A DNA stretch of 33,906 bases from CAIUGU01 sp031398625. GTDB lineage: Bacteria; Pseudomonadota; Gammaproteobacteria; Steroidobacterales; Steroidobacteraceae. The stretch is from positions 1-33,906 of the forward strand of contig JANNNQ010000203.1 in the NCBI GenBank assembly GCA_031398625.1, given 5' to 3'. Under the pieces are notes generated by a model. That model was not told where the DNA came from and ran no database searches. It worked only from the letters and a program-made list of their open reading frames with translations. The position numbers were made by a program, and so were the translations under genes. Each line of letters starts with the position of its first letter. The first letter of the stretch is position 1. Of this stretch, positions 24,267-31,874 are shown in pieces.

Positions 24267-24428
24267 CAGGGTGATGCAAAATCCTTTGCAGCGCCCGGAT
24301 AACCCGGGCCAGGGACGACTCGGAGAAACCAATGAGTTGCAACTCATTAGATTTCGGAAGCCAGTGAAAACCGCGCTTGTTGCTGGCTCCGGACGCAACA
24401 GGCAGGGACAGGCTTTTGCATCGCCCTG
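24267..24428 (+). mobile_element. Structured MITE-like element, copy B (162 bp, diverged)
   Basis: Same family and orientation as 17775-17936, exactly 162 bp, but clearly more diverged. It starts CAGGGTGATGCAAAA and ends TTTTGCATCGCCCTG, with flanks TTGG and CCAG that are not a direct duplication. The central palindrome is perfect (AATGAGTTGCAACTCATT), the first hairpin is kept partly through wobble pairs, and the last hairpin is weakened in its 5' arm. It lies 60 bp downstream of the 72-residue gene and upstream of the 78-residue gene, both on the minus strand. Confidence 0.82.
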
Positions 24429-24488
24429 CCAGCATAGGGGCGGAATTCCGGTCGATGGCGTAGCCCCGCTGCTGCCCGCCGTCGGAAG

Positions 24489-24707
24489 CTATTTCTTGCG
24501 CGGCTTGTTCCCGGAATTGCGGGGTAACGAGTCGTTCTGGTCGGACTGGCTGTTCTGTTCAGTGTGGCGCACCTCCTTGCCGACAATGCGATCAGTCTTG
24601 CCGACCTGCGCCTTGCTGTGATTCGCGTTCCCGAAGTTGGTACCGGGCGTGTTGCCCATGCTTCCCGGTGGCTTGCCACCGCCCTGCTTACTCGAACTGT
24701 TGCTCAT
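24489..24707 (-). CDS. Small hydrophilic, probably disordered protein, 72 residues
   Basis: The start at 24707 is backed by AAAGGAG with 5-6 nt spacing, a strong ribosome-binding site. The protein is very rich in Gly, Ser, Asn, Lys and Gln: MSNSSSKQGGGKPPGSMGNT, then SKAQVGKTDRIVGKEVRHTE, ending GNKPRKK. It has no Cys, Trp or Tyr and almost no hydrophobic residues except one central patch, so it should be intrinsically disordered and basic. Small proteins of this composition are often stress- or stationary-phase-induced, but I do not recognise the family. The open frame extends 35 codons upstream without protein character. Confidence 0.65.
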   Translation of the reverse strand: MSNSSSKQGGGKPPGSMGNTPGTNFGNANHSKAQVGKTDRIVGKEVRHTEQNSQSDQNDSLPRNSGNKPRKK

Positions 24708-25073
24708 GGCTGCTCCTTTGCGGATCGCAAAATTGGCGTCAAGCCGCCGACGCTTCAGGATGCGGACTGGATCACCATACAGCGTGCGCTGGCGGTATTC
24801 AGTTCGCGTCATCCGATCCTGGAGCAGGAATTGTCCGACAAGCCCACGGCACCCAAAGGGTTACGCAGGACGGGGAACGGCCGGCTGCGCACTCGCGGCA
24901 ACGGAGCGACTGTTCGGCGTCCTGCGAATCCGCGCGGCGATAACTGATGCAAAGAAGAGCAAAAGCAGCTCCTGCCACCGACACGACCTGCATGGCGTCC
25001 AGGAAGGACGCTTGTGCTGCAGGCTAAAAATACAGTCGATCGGCAAGACGCCCTTTCGGCAGGGCTGGGGGTC
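24708..25073. other. Non-coding stretch of about 365 bp
   Basis: It holds the leader of the 72-residue gene on its left. Short open frames exist on both strands (for example 24799-24993 minus) but none has a ribosome-binding site or recognisable protein. A 6-bp hairpin lies at 24995-25011 without a T run. I see no RNA gene. Confidence 0.5.
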
Positions 25074-25736
25074 TTACGGAACCGCGACGCGATCGTAGAC
25101 GGTCCGGAAACTCGTCCTCGGAACTCCGCCCCCGCTGACGTCGGTACTCACGATGAGCCGGGTGCCGGAAAGTGCGTACGTGCACGTCACGTCAGGACCC
25201 TCCCGCACCTCCTCGTAGGTGACGAAGGCACTGCCTTCCCATCCGGAGCGCCGTTCGGACACGCCGCGCATCGAGGACGTACCGAACTTTTCGCCGTAGA
25301 TGAATCGCGTTGGCGATCCATCCGCCACGAGCCTCAGTTCCTTGAGGCCCTGTTCGATCGTGAGCCGGCCCGGTTGCGCGAGGTAGTCTTCGATGCTCGC
25401 GGGCTCTCCCGCTGTCCGGCGGGCAGGCGCGCTGCCACCGGGCGCACCCGGTCCGCTTCCGGGCGGGGGACCCATTCCGCCGGGCGGGCGCTGGCCCTCA
25501 CCGGCCGGGACTCCGCCCCGGCGGCCCGAAGGCCGGCTCTTCTCCAGCAACGCGCGCGGGTCGTCGCTGAGCGATGCATTCAGCTGCCACTGACCGGACA
25601 GGTCGACGACCTGTTCGGGCTTCACGTTCAGCCGGGGGCCACAACCGGCCAGGGTGATGCCCGACATGCATGCAAGGATGGCGAACAACCGCAGCGGCTT
25701 TGGTCGGGGCAGAAGGCTGGCGCGTGACATTCTCAT
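25074..25736 (-). CDS. Hypothetical lipoprotein with Gly/Pro-rich linker, 220 residues
   Basis: The start at 25736 (or 25730) gives a lipoprotein signal ending FAILACMSGITLAGC, with the lipobox LAGC. The mature N-terminus has VVDLSGQWQLNASLSDDPRA, a motif like small lipocalin- or META-like beta domains. A strongly Gly/Pro-rich stretch follows (RRGGVPAGEGQRPPGGMGPP and onward, about 35 residues). A second folded part (GRLTIEQGLKELRLVADGS, then FRTVYDRVAVP at the end) completes it. I do not recognise the family. Neither start has a convincing ribosome-binding site. Its upstream region is occupied by structured repeat copy C, shared with the divergent sugar transporter operon. Confidence 0.7.
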   Translation of the reverse strand: MRMSRASLLPRPKPLRLFAILACMSGITLAGCGPRLNVKPEQVVDLSGQWQLNASLSDDPRALLEKSRPSGRRGGVPAGEGQRPPGGMGPPPGSGPGAPGGSAPARRTAGEPASIEDYLAQPGRLTIEQGLKELRLVADGSPTRFIYGEKFGTSSMRGVSERRSGWEGSAFVTYEEVREGPDVTCTYALSGTRLIVSTDVSGGGVPRTSFRTVYDRVAVP

Positions 25737-25803
25737 GGGCCCGGGGATGCTACTCTTCCGGCAGCTTCCGGTTGCCGGCCATTCACAAAAATTCACCTGT
25801 TGG

Positions 25804-25964
25804 CAGCGTGATGCAAAACCCTTTGCAGCACCCTGATAACCCGAGTCAGGGACGACTCGACGAAATCCATGAGTTGCAACTCATTGATTTCGGGAGTCAG
25901 TGAAAACCACGCTTTTCGCTGGCTCCAGATGCAAAAGGCATGGATAGCCTTTTGCATCACCCTG
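25804..25964 (+). mobile_element. Structured MITE-like element, copy C (161 bp)
   Basis: Seven differences from copy A by my count. Flanks are TTGG on the left and TTAG on the right. All five hairpins remain; two changes gain a pair (GTTGC at the central palindrome, CTGGC at the fourth hairpin), one gives a G-T wobble and one is in a loop, while one first-hairpin pair and one closing pair of the second are lost. The missing base is the bulged one of hairpin three. It occupies most of the gap between the divergent lipoprotein and sugar transporter genes. Confidence 0.85.
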
Positions 25965-26008
25965 TTAGCCTTTGCGTACGGGGCACACGTCACCCGAGGA
26001 GAATGCCG

Positions 26009-27295
26009 ATGGCAGTCGCAACGCCGGTGACACCGCTCGAGGAGACCGGCGGCCACGGCAGCGCCTTCCCGCTCCTGGTCCTCGTGGTGGCCGTGTTCTT
26101 CCTGTTCGGTGGCATCACGAATGTCGCCGACCTGCTGGTCTCGAAGCTGAAAGGGCTGTTCTCCCTCAACTACGCGCAGGCGATGCTCGTCCAGTTCGCG
26201 TTCTTCACGAGCTATGCGGTCTTTTCGATTCCGGCCGGCCTCCTCATGAACCGGCTGGGATACTTCAAGGGCATCATGATCGGCTTCGGCATCATGATCG
26301 GCGCCTGCCTCATGTTCCAGCCGGCGACGCAATCGGGTGCCTATGCCCCGTTCCTCGCTGCGCTGTTCCTGATGGGAGGCGGGATTACCCTGCTCCAGGT
26401 CGCGGTCAACCCGCTCATCATCTCGCTCGGTCCGCCCGGGACCGCACACAGCCGGCTGACCTTCGCGCAGTTCTTCAACTCCCTCGGCGTGTTCCTGATC
26501 GTGACGTTCGGGGCCCGTCTGATCCTTGGCAGCCAGAGCGAAACCGATCCCGCCACGCTGTCGGGACCTGCGCTCGATCAGTATCGCGTCCTGGAAAGCG
26601 CCGTGATCGCAAAGGCCTACCTGTGGCTGGCCATCGTGCTTGCGCTGGCGGCCGTGTTTTTCTGGGTGTGGCGGAAGGTGCTCGACCGGAGCCGGTTCGC
26701 CAAAGTGAAACTCTCGGGCACGCTTGCCGTGCTTTCCAATCCCCGCCTGCGCTTCGGCTGTCTCGGGATCTTCGTCTATGTCGGCGCGGAAGTCGGGATC
26801 GCCAGCCTGCTGGTCAGTTATCTCGGGCTCGACCGCACGATGAGCCTGGCACCTGTTGCTGCCGGCATCCTGCTCGGTTATTACTGGGCAGGGGCCATGA
26901 TCGGACGGTTTTTCGGCGGGTTCATCCTGCGGCTGGCAAGCCCCGGGCAGGTGCTGATGGGCTTTGCAGCCAGCGCGATCACGCTCATTGCCATTTCCGC
27001 CTTTACTACCGGCGCCGTGGCAGGCTGGTCTCTCGTCCTGGTGGGATTGGCCAATTCGATCATGTTCCCGACGATCTTCTCGCTGGCGACGGAAGGCATG
27101 ACCGACGAGGCGCCGCAGGCCTCCGGGCTGCTCTGCACCGCCATCGTCGGCGGCGCCATCATTCCCGTCCTGATCGGCTTCACGGCGGATGCGTTCGGGC
27201 TGACGGCCGGACTGGTTGTGCCCGTACTCTGTTATCTCACGATCGCGGGTTACGGGCTGTTCACGGTGCGGACACCGTTGCAGGGCAAGGCATAG
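26009..27295 (+). CDS. Sugar:H+ symporter-like MFS transporter (FHS/FucP type)
   Basis: From ATG 26009 the product is 428 residues with about twelve transmembrane helices. I prefer 26009 to the ATG at 26003 because GAGGAG (25996-26001) is then 7 nt away rather than 1. FHS-family traits include FFLFGGITNVADLLVSKLKG, QFAFFTSYAVFSIPAGLLMN, and GGGITLLQVAVNPLI in the first half, and GRFFGGFILRL and SLATEGMTDEAPQASGLLCT in the second, as in FucP and GluP. It should bring fucose, glucose, galactose or a related sugar across the inner membrane with protons. First gene of a three-gene operon whose last member is a mutarotase-like protein. Confidence 0.9.
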   Translation: MAVATPVTPLEETGGHGSAFPLLVLVVAVFFLFGGITNVADLLVSKLKGLFSLNYAQAMLVQFAFFTSYAVFSIPAGLLMNRLGYFKGIMIGFGIMIGACLMFQPATQSGAYAPFLAALFLMGGGITLLQVAVNPLIISLGPPGTAHSRLTFAQFFNSLGVFLIVTFGARLILGSQSETDPATLSGPALDQYRVLESAVIAKAYLWLAIVLALAAVFFWVWRKVLDRSRFAKVKLSGTLAVLSNPRLRFGCLGIFVYVGAEVGIASLLVSYLGLDRTMSLAPVAAGILLGYYWAGAMIGRFFGGFILRLASPGQVLMGFAASAITLIAISAFTTGAVAGWSLVLVGLANSIMFPTIFSLATEGMTDEAPQASGLLCTAIVGGAIIPVLIGFTADAFGLTAGLVVPVLCYLTIAGYGLFTVRTPLQGKA

Positions 27296-27297
27296 GC

Positions 27298-28215
27298 ATG
27301 GGTTCCAGGCGGCTTGCACCGTTGCTCGTTGCATTGCTTGCCGGCACGGCTTTCGCCGGCGAGCCGACGCAACGGCTGATCGCCCTGACCATTGACGATG
27401 TGCCGCGAGCGGACACTGCCCACCTGACCGGGATGGAACGCGCGTCGAAGCTGATCGCCGCCCTGCAAGCGGCAGCGGTACCGAAAGTCATGTTCTTCTC
27501 GAACACCGGGCGGCTGGTTCCGTATGACTTCGAACGCATGCGGCTCTATGCCGCGGCAGGCCATTCGATCGGCAACCACTCCCATACCCACCCCGACCTG
27601 CATCGGGTTGGCGCTCCCGCATTCCTCGAGAACATCAGGACGGCGGACGAGACGCTGCGAGCCCTGCCAGGCTACGCGAAATGGTTCCGCTTCCCTTTCC
27701 TGCGTGAAGGCAAGACGGTCGAGGAGCGGGACACAGTCAGGTCGGCGTTGAAAGCAATGGGCTACGGCTCTGCCTATGTGACTATCGACACCTATGACTG
27801 GTACATGGATTCCCTGCTCCAGGACGCGCTCAAGGCGGGCAAGACCGTTGACTTCGAGAAGCTGGGCAAAGCGTACGTCGATCTCATGACGGAAAGCATC
27901 GAGTTCTACGACAGCGTGGCCCGACAGACGCTGGGGCGATCACCCAGGCATGTCCTGTTGATGCACGAGAACGACCTCGCCGCGCTGTACGTTGATGACC
28001 TGGTTGCCCGCCTGCGTTCACGCGGCTGGGACATCATCAGCGCCGAAGAAGCCTTCACCGATCCGATTGCTGCCGTCGAGCCCGACACGCTGCTGCTCGG
28101 CCAGGGGCGCGTGGTTGCGATGGCCATCATGGCAGGCTACAGGGGACCCACGCGGATGTGGGAAGACGAGAAGCAGATCCAGGCCGAGTTCGAGAGAAGG
28201 AAGGTCTGGCAGTAA
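27298..28215 (+). CDS. Secreted polysaccharide deacetylase-like protein (NodB-fold)
   Basis: The 305-residue protein starts 2 bp after the transporter stop and has a signal peptide (LAPLLVALLAGTAFAGEP). NodB-homology motifs are TIDDVP at 31-36 (Asp33/34), NHSHTHPDLH at 92-101 (His93, His97) and RFPFLREGKT at 130-139. A C-terminal LLMHENDLAALYVDDLVARL matches the last motif region. It should be a metal-dependent periplasmic de-N- or de-O-acetylase on a carbohydrate. The metal Asp-His-His triad is complete. Placement between a sugar transporter and a mutarotase suggests trimming of an acetylated oligosaccharide before or during uptake, which is inference. Confidence 0.9.
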   Translation: MGSRRLAPLLVALLAGTAFAGEPTQRLIALTIDDVPRADTAHLTGMERASKLIAALQAAAVPKVMFFSNTGRLVPYDFERMRLYAAAGHSIGNHSHTHPDLHRVGAPAFLENIRTADETLRALPGYAKWFRFPFLREGKTVEERDTVRSALKAMGYGSAYVTIDTYDWYMDSLLQDALKAGKTVDFEKLGKAYVDLMTESIEFYDSVARQTLGRSPRHVLLMHENDLAALYVDDLVARLRSRGWDIISAEEAFTDPIAAVEPDTLLLGQGRVVAMAIMAGYRGPTRMWEDEKQIQAEFERRKVWQ

Positions 28216-28218
28216 TCA

Positions 28219-29106
28219 ATGGCCGAGGCGCAGCCGCATTTGATCAACATCAGTTCGCCCCTCCTTGCAGCGGAGATTGATCCGAACGGCGCGCAGCTTC
28301 ATTCGCTCAAGGATCGCTTGGGGCGCGATTACCTGTGGCATGGGGACCCGACGATCTGGGCCGGCCGGGCGCCGCTCCTGTTTCCGATCGTAGGCACGTT
28401 GAATGGCGGCAAGCTCCGCCTTGGAAGTCGCGACTACGCACTGGCAAGACATGGTTTTGCACGGGGCCGCGTCTTTGAGGTGGTGACGTTTACGCCGTCT
28501 TCGGCCGTGTTCTGCTTGCGCAGCTCGCCGGCGACGCTCGCCGTGTACCCTTTCGAGTTTGTGCTGGAGATACGTTACGAGATCAACGGGCCAGCGCTGT
28601 CGGTGGAGGCTGCCGTCAGGAATGAAGGCAAGGACAGCATGCCGGCGAGCCTGGGCTTTCACCCCGGGTTTCTCTGGCCGTTGCCCTCTGGCGAACCGCG
28701 CGCCGCGCACTTCATCGAGTTCGAGAAGGACGAGCCGGCACCGATCCGGCGAATCGATGCGCAAGGGCTGCTCTCGCCGCAAAGCCACCCCACGCCTGTC
28801 ACGAACCGCCGCCTGCTGCTGGCAGACACCTTGTTCCTGGATGACGTCATCATTCTGGACACGTTCAACAGCCGGCGCGTGTCCTACGGCGCGGAGAGCG
28901 GTCCGCGGATCGAGATCGGCTTCACGGACGCGCGGTATCTCGGGATCTGGACCAAGCCAGGTGCGCCCTTCGTCTGCATCGAACCCTGGCAAGGCGTCAC
29001 CGATCCGGCTGGATTCAATGGCGACTTCCTCGAGAAGCCCGGCATCTTCGTCGTACCTCCGGGACAGAGCCACTCCTTCGGCATGACGATCTCACTCCCA
29101 AGCTGA
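28219..29106 (+). CDS. Aldose 1-epimerase (mutarotase) family protein, LacX-like
   Basis: The 295-residue protein starts 3 bp after the deacetylase stop. It follows the galactose-mutarotase-like fold: EIDPNGAQLHSLKDRLGRDY, WAGRAPLLFPIVGTLNGGKL, ARHGFARGRVFEVV, SLGFHPGFLWPLP (His in the centre), and FVCIEPWQGVTDPAGF near the end, where Glu acts in catalysis in the family. It interconverts alpha and beta anomers of aldoses. It is cytoplasmic. Length and block order are closer to the LacX/YeaD-type branch than to GalM. It most likely feeds the sugar brought in by the FHS transporter into metabolism. Confidence 0.9.
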   Translation: MAEAQPHLINISSPLLAAEIDPNGAQLHSLKDRLGRDYLWHGDPTIWAGRAPLLFPIVGTLNGGKLRLGSRDYALARHGFARGRVFEVVTFTPSSAVFCLRSSPATLAVYPFEFVLEIRYEINGPALSVEAAVRNEGKDSMPASLGFHPGFLWPLPSGEPRAAHFIEFEKDEPAPIRRIDAQGLLSPQSHPTPVTNRRLLLADTLFLDDVIILDTFNSRRVSYGAESGPRIEIGFTDARYLGIWTKPGAPFVCIEPWQGVTDPAGFNGDFLEKPGIFVVPPGQSHSFGMTISLPS

Positions 29107-29107
29107 A

Positions 29108-29126
29108 GTTGGGGACTATCCCCAAC
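29108..29126. repeat. REP-like hairpin directly after the mutarotase gene
   Basis: GTTGGGGA (29108-29115), CTA, TCCCCAAC (29119-29126): a perfect 8-bp stem with a 3-nt loop, followed by AGGGACTGCCCCC, which repeats the same theme. No T run follows, so it is not a classic terminator. GGGGAC..GTCCCC hairpins of this type are common intergenic repeats in Proteobacteria and often accompany REP-associated transposases. One copy only is seen in the window. Confidence 0.55.
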
Positions 29127-29192
29127 AGGGACTGCCCCCCCGCGACTACTTCGCTCGCCCGGTATAGCCCTGGGCAATCGTCGGGATCGCGA

Positions 29193-29309
29193 TTATCCGG
29201 TTCCTGGCGGTGGGCGTACCCCAGCCGCCCCGCAACCCAGCAGCACGGCCACAGCAAGCGTCGACTTCAGCAGCGTTCCGGCGGCATTCATTCGCTTCAT
29301 TCCCCTCAT
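29193..29309 (-). CDS. Possible tiny lipoprotein, 32-38 residues
   Basis: On the minus strand a short open frame encodes an N-terminus with Lys, a hydrophobic stretch STLAVAVLLGC with a perfect lipobox (LLGC), then GAAGVRPPPGTG and a stop. ATG codons lie at 29309, 29300 and 29291; the last has GAGGGGA about 9 nt upstream and gives 32 residues. Very short lipoproteins of this type exist but are easily imitated by chance. No similar sequence is recalled. Otherwise 29127-29394 holds no gene I can support. Confidence 0.3.
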   Translation of the reverse strand: MRGMKRMNAAGTLLKSTLAVAVLLGCGAAGVRPPPGTG

Positions 29310-29394
29310 GGCAATGGCCTGCAACCAAAACGATCCAGCGCGTCAATTGCAAGACAACCCACGGGGCCCAGCGAAAGCCGGAGGCCGGTTCGCC

Positions 29395-29850
29395 TCAATG
29401 CCAGTTGCCCACCTTCACATCATTCGGGCTGGGCTGCCCTTTGCCCGTCTCGCCCAGCGACTTGAGGCTCATCAGGAAGGTCGCCCACTTGGTGCTGCAG
29501 TGGTACATGAATTCCACCGGCTCCCGCCAGCCCTCGTGGCGGAACAGCACGATGGTGAAATCATCTTCCTGCCTGAGATCGAAGGCGATCCTCGTACCAA
29601 CCCACTCGTCGGGCCCCTTGACCACCTGCCACACCACGCGCGCATCGGGATGCAACTCGAGAATCCTCATGTCGAACACCCCAAGCTCGCGGCCGTTGTC
29701 GGTGAACCGGAATCGGATCATGCCTCCCACCTTGCTCTCGCCCGTTGTTTCGGTGGTCCACCACGCAGCCACTCCCTCGGGCGTGGCCAACGCCCGCTAG
29801 ACGTTGCCCCGCGCTGTCTTGATTCCCACCCTATGTAGAATGTCGATCAC
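29395..29850 (-). pseudogene. SRPBCC (START/AHSA1-like) domain gene with in-frame amber codon
   Basis: Reading from GTG 29850, preceded by GAGGAG with 7 nt spacing, the frame gives MIDILHRVGIKTARGNV, then TAG (29797-29799), then RALATPEGVAAWWTTETTG and an intact domain to the stop at 29395. Family members usually have an aromatic residue, often Tyr, at the stop position (E-V-Y-x-A-L), so a single change would restore it. The remainder looks undamaged: GGMIRFRFTDNG, WQVVKGPDEWVG, IAFDLR, FLMSLKSLGETGKG. A truncated product from TTG 29790 would lack the first strand and helix. The gene is divergent from a winged-helix regulator, a common pairing. Recent nonsense mutation or sequencing error are the leading explanations. 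Confidence 0.8.
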
Positions 29851-29940
29851 GATGCTTCTCCTCGTAAGTAGTCCGGATCGGACCGGCATTGTTGGCGAGA
29901 CGCACGGAAAAGTGAGAGTGACAAGAGTGGCGCGATTCGC

Positions 29941-31158
29941 ATGGACTCACTGATCAACGCGGCGGCGCGGGCCCTCGCAGCAGGCGACCCCATCAGCGCG
30001 TTGAAGTTCGTGGCACTGCGAAACGATGCGTCCGGACTTGCGCTGCGTGGCATCGCGATGGCCCAGCTGGGGGAGCATGTGCGAGCCAGGGAGCTGCTGC
30101 GCAGCGCGATGCGTGCATTCAGCCCGCGCGAGACCGTGGCCCGTGCTCGCTGCGTCGTCGCCGAGGCCGAGATTGCGCTGGTCTCACGCGACCTCGGCTG
30201 GACCTCGAAGGCGCTCGAGTCCGCACGCGTCACCCTCGAGACGCATGGCGATGCCGTGAACGCCGCGCATGCGCGATACGTCGAGATCCAGCGGCTGCTG
30301 CTCATTGGCAGGATCGATGCGGCAGAACGCGCTCTCGCCCCATTGCCGTCCTCCCTGCCGCTGGCATTGAAGATCACGCATGAGCTCATCCTGGCGGGCA
30401 TCGCGATGCGGCGACTGCAGGCGAAGGTCGCGCGCAAGGCGCTCGCCAGGGCAAGCCGCGCGGCAAGCCAGGCCGATATTCCCGCGCTCGCCGCTGAAGT
30501 GGAGAGCTCGCTAACGGCACTGGACACACCCGTCGCACGCCTGGTGACGCGGAGCGGCGAGCGGCCGCTGCTGCTCGATGAGATCGAATCTCTCCATGCG
30601 TCGAAGGCATTCATCGTGGACGGCTGCCGGCATGTCGTGCGTCACGAAGAACATCGTGTCCTGCTTGCGAAGCGGCCCATCCTGTTCACACTGGTACGGG
30701 TGCTGGGAGAAGGCTGGCCCAATGACGTGTCGCGCGATGAGCTCGTCGCCCGCGTGTTCCGGCTGAAGCTCGCCGATGATTCCCACCGCGCGCGGCTGCG
30801 CGTCGAGATCGGCCGCTTGCGCAAGGTACTCAGGACCGTAGCTGATGTTGAAGCCACGCCACTCGGCTTCGCACTCAAGCCGCACCGTGCACGCAAGGTA
30901 GTCGTACTCGCACAACTCGTCGACGAGAAGCATGCGGGCGTGCTGGCCCTGCTCGCCGATGGCGAGTCGTGGTCGACATCCGCACTGGCGCTTGCACTCG
31001 ACACGAGCCAGCGTACCGTGCAGCGGTCGCTGGATTCGCTGGAACTTGCCGGCAAGGTGCAGGCGTTCGGGCGCGGGCGCGCACGGCGGTGGATGACGCC
31101 CCCCGTGCCGGGATTCACGACGCTGTTGTTACTCCCCGCGGCGCTGCCGACTGGCTAG
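29941..31158 (+). CDS. Winged-helix transcriptional regulator with TPR-like N-terminus
   Basis: The 405-residue protein has an all-helical N-terminal half (about 1-195) rich in Ala and Arg with TPR-like repeats (ARELLRSAMRAFSPRETVAR, and similar helices). Two winged-helix regions follow, one at about 240-300 (RPILFTLVRVLGEGWPNDVS, then ARLRVEIGRLRKVLRTV, as in OmpR/SARP-type wings) and one at about 335-385 (STSALALALDTSQRTVQRSL). It is cytoplasmic. It probably controls its own operon and the divergent SRPBCC gene, 90 bp away; this trio with a propeller protein is a grouping I have seen elsewhere. No ribosome-binding site is obvious at 29941. Confidence 0.78.
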   Translation: MDSLINAAARALAAGDPISALKFVALRNDASGLALRGIAMAQLGEHVRARELLRSAMRAFSPRETVARARCVVAEAEIALVSRDLGWTSKALESARVTLETHGDAVNAAHARYVEIQRLLLIGRIDAAERALAPLPSSLPLALKITHELILAGIAMRRLQAKVARKALARASRAASQADIPALAAEVESSLTALDTPVARLVTRSGERPLLLDEIESLHASKAFIVDGCRHVVRHEEHRVLLAKRPILFTLVRVLGEGWPNDVSRDELVARVFRLKLADDSHRARLRVEIGRLRKVLRTVADVEATPLGFALKPHRARKVVVLAQLVDEKHAGVLALLADGESWSTSALALALDTSQRTVQRSLDSLELAGKVQAFGRGRARRWMTPPVPGFTTLLLLPAALPTG

Positions 31159-31167
31159 GATGGGGCC

Positions 31168-31800
31168 ATGAAACAGGCAGACATTGTTCGCGAGTACGGA
31201 CCTTTTGCGGGCGTCGAGGGCGTGCACGGCGTGACCCATGACGGGCAGAACGTCTGGTTCGCCTCGGGCGACAGGCTGAATCAACTCGATCCGGACAGCG
31301 GGGAGATCACGCGCTCGATTGCGGTTGCGGCAGATGCAGGCACGGCGTTCGACGGCAAGCACCTGTACCAGATCGCGGATTCGCGTATCCAGAAGATCGA
31401 CCCCGCAACCGGCAAGGTGCTCGGCTCCATTCCCGCGCCCGGCGCCGGGGGTGACTCCGGGATGGCGTGGGCCGAAGGGACGCTCTGGGTGGGGCAGTAT
31501 CGCGAACGGAAGATTCACCAGGTGGACCCGGAGACCGGCAAGGTCCTGCGCACCATCGAGTCAAATCGCTTCGTCACCGGTGTCACCTGGCTGGAGGGAA
31601 ACCTGTGGCATGCAACCTGGGAAGGGGATGAGAGCGAGCTGCGGCGCGTGGATACGACCACGGGCGAGGTCAAGGAGAGCCTGGAGATGCCCACAGGCGT
31701 GAACATATCGGGGCTCGAGTCTGATGGCCGCGACCAGTTCTTCTGTGGCGGCGGCAAGACCGGCAAGGTGCGGGTGGTACGGCGGAAAGCGACGAAGTAG
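31168..31800 (+). CDS. Beta-propeller protein (Vgb / glutamine cyclotransferase-like)
   Basis: The 210-residue protein lies 9 bp after the regulator. It consists of repeated blades with a D-P-x-T/S-G-x turn: NQLDPDSGEITRSI, QKIDPATGKVLGSI, HQVDPETGKVLRTIES, RRVDTTTGEVKESLEM. The opening EGVHGVTHDGQNVWFASGD resembles Vgb and glutaminyl cyclase-like propellers. It has no signal peptide and is shorter than full six- or seven-blade members, so about four to five blades. Enzymatic activity cannot be claimed. It is probably co-regulated with the SRPBCC protein and may work on the same ligand. Confidence 0.75.
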   Translation: MKQADIVREYGPFAGVEGVHGVTHDGQNVWFASGDRLNQLDPDSGEITRSIAVAADAGTAFDGKHLYQIADSRIQKIDPATGKVLGSIPAPGAGGDSGMAWAEGTLWVGQYRERKIHQVDPETGKVLRTIESNRFVTGVTWLEGNLWHATWEGDESELRRVDTTTGEVKESLEMPTGVNISGLESDGRDQFFCGGGKTGKVRVVRRKATK

Positions 31801-31874
31801 CCGCGGGGGAAGCGGCTGGTCCGCGACACGCCTGCCGCCGTGGAAGTCTCCGCGGCGGCAGGCGCAGCGTTCGC

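Noticed and set aside
17771..25968. CRISPR array
   Set aside because: The three repeats are 162 bp, far apart, individually palindromic and separated by genes, unlike CRISPR repeats and spacers.
25972..28215. A 747-codon frame running through the transporter gene into the deacetylase gene, which could suggest a fusion
   Set aside because: The portion overlapping the transporter is out of frame and Arg-rich; the true deacetylase starts at 27298 with its own signal peptide.
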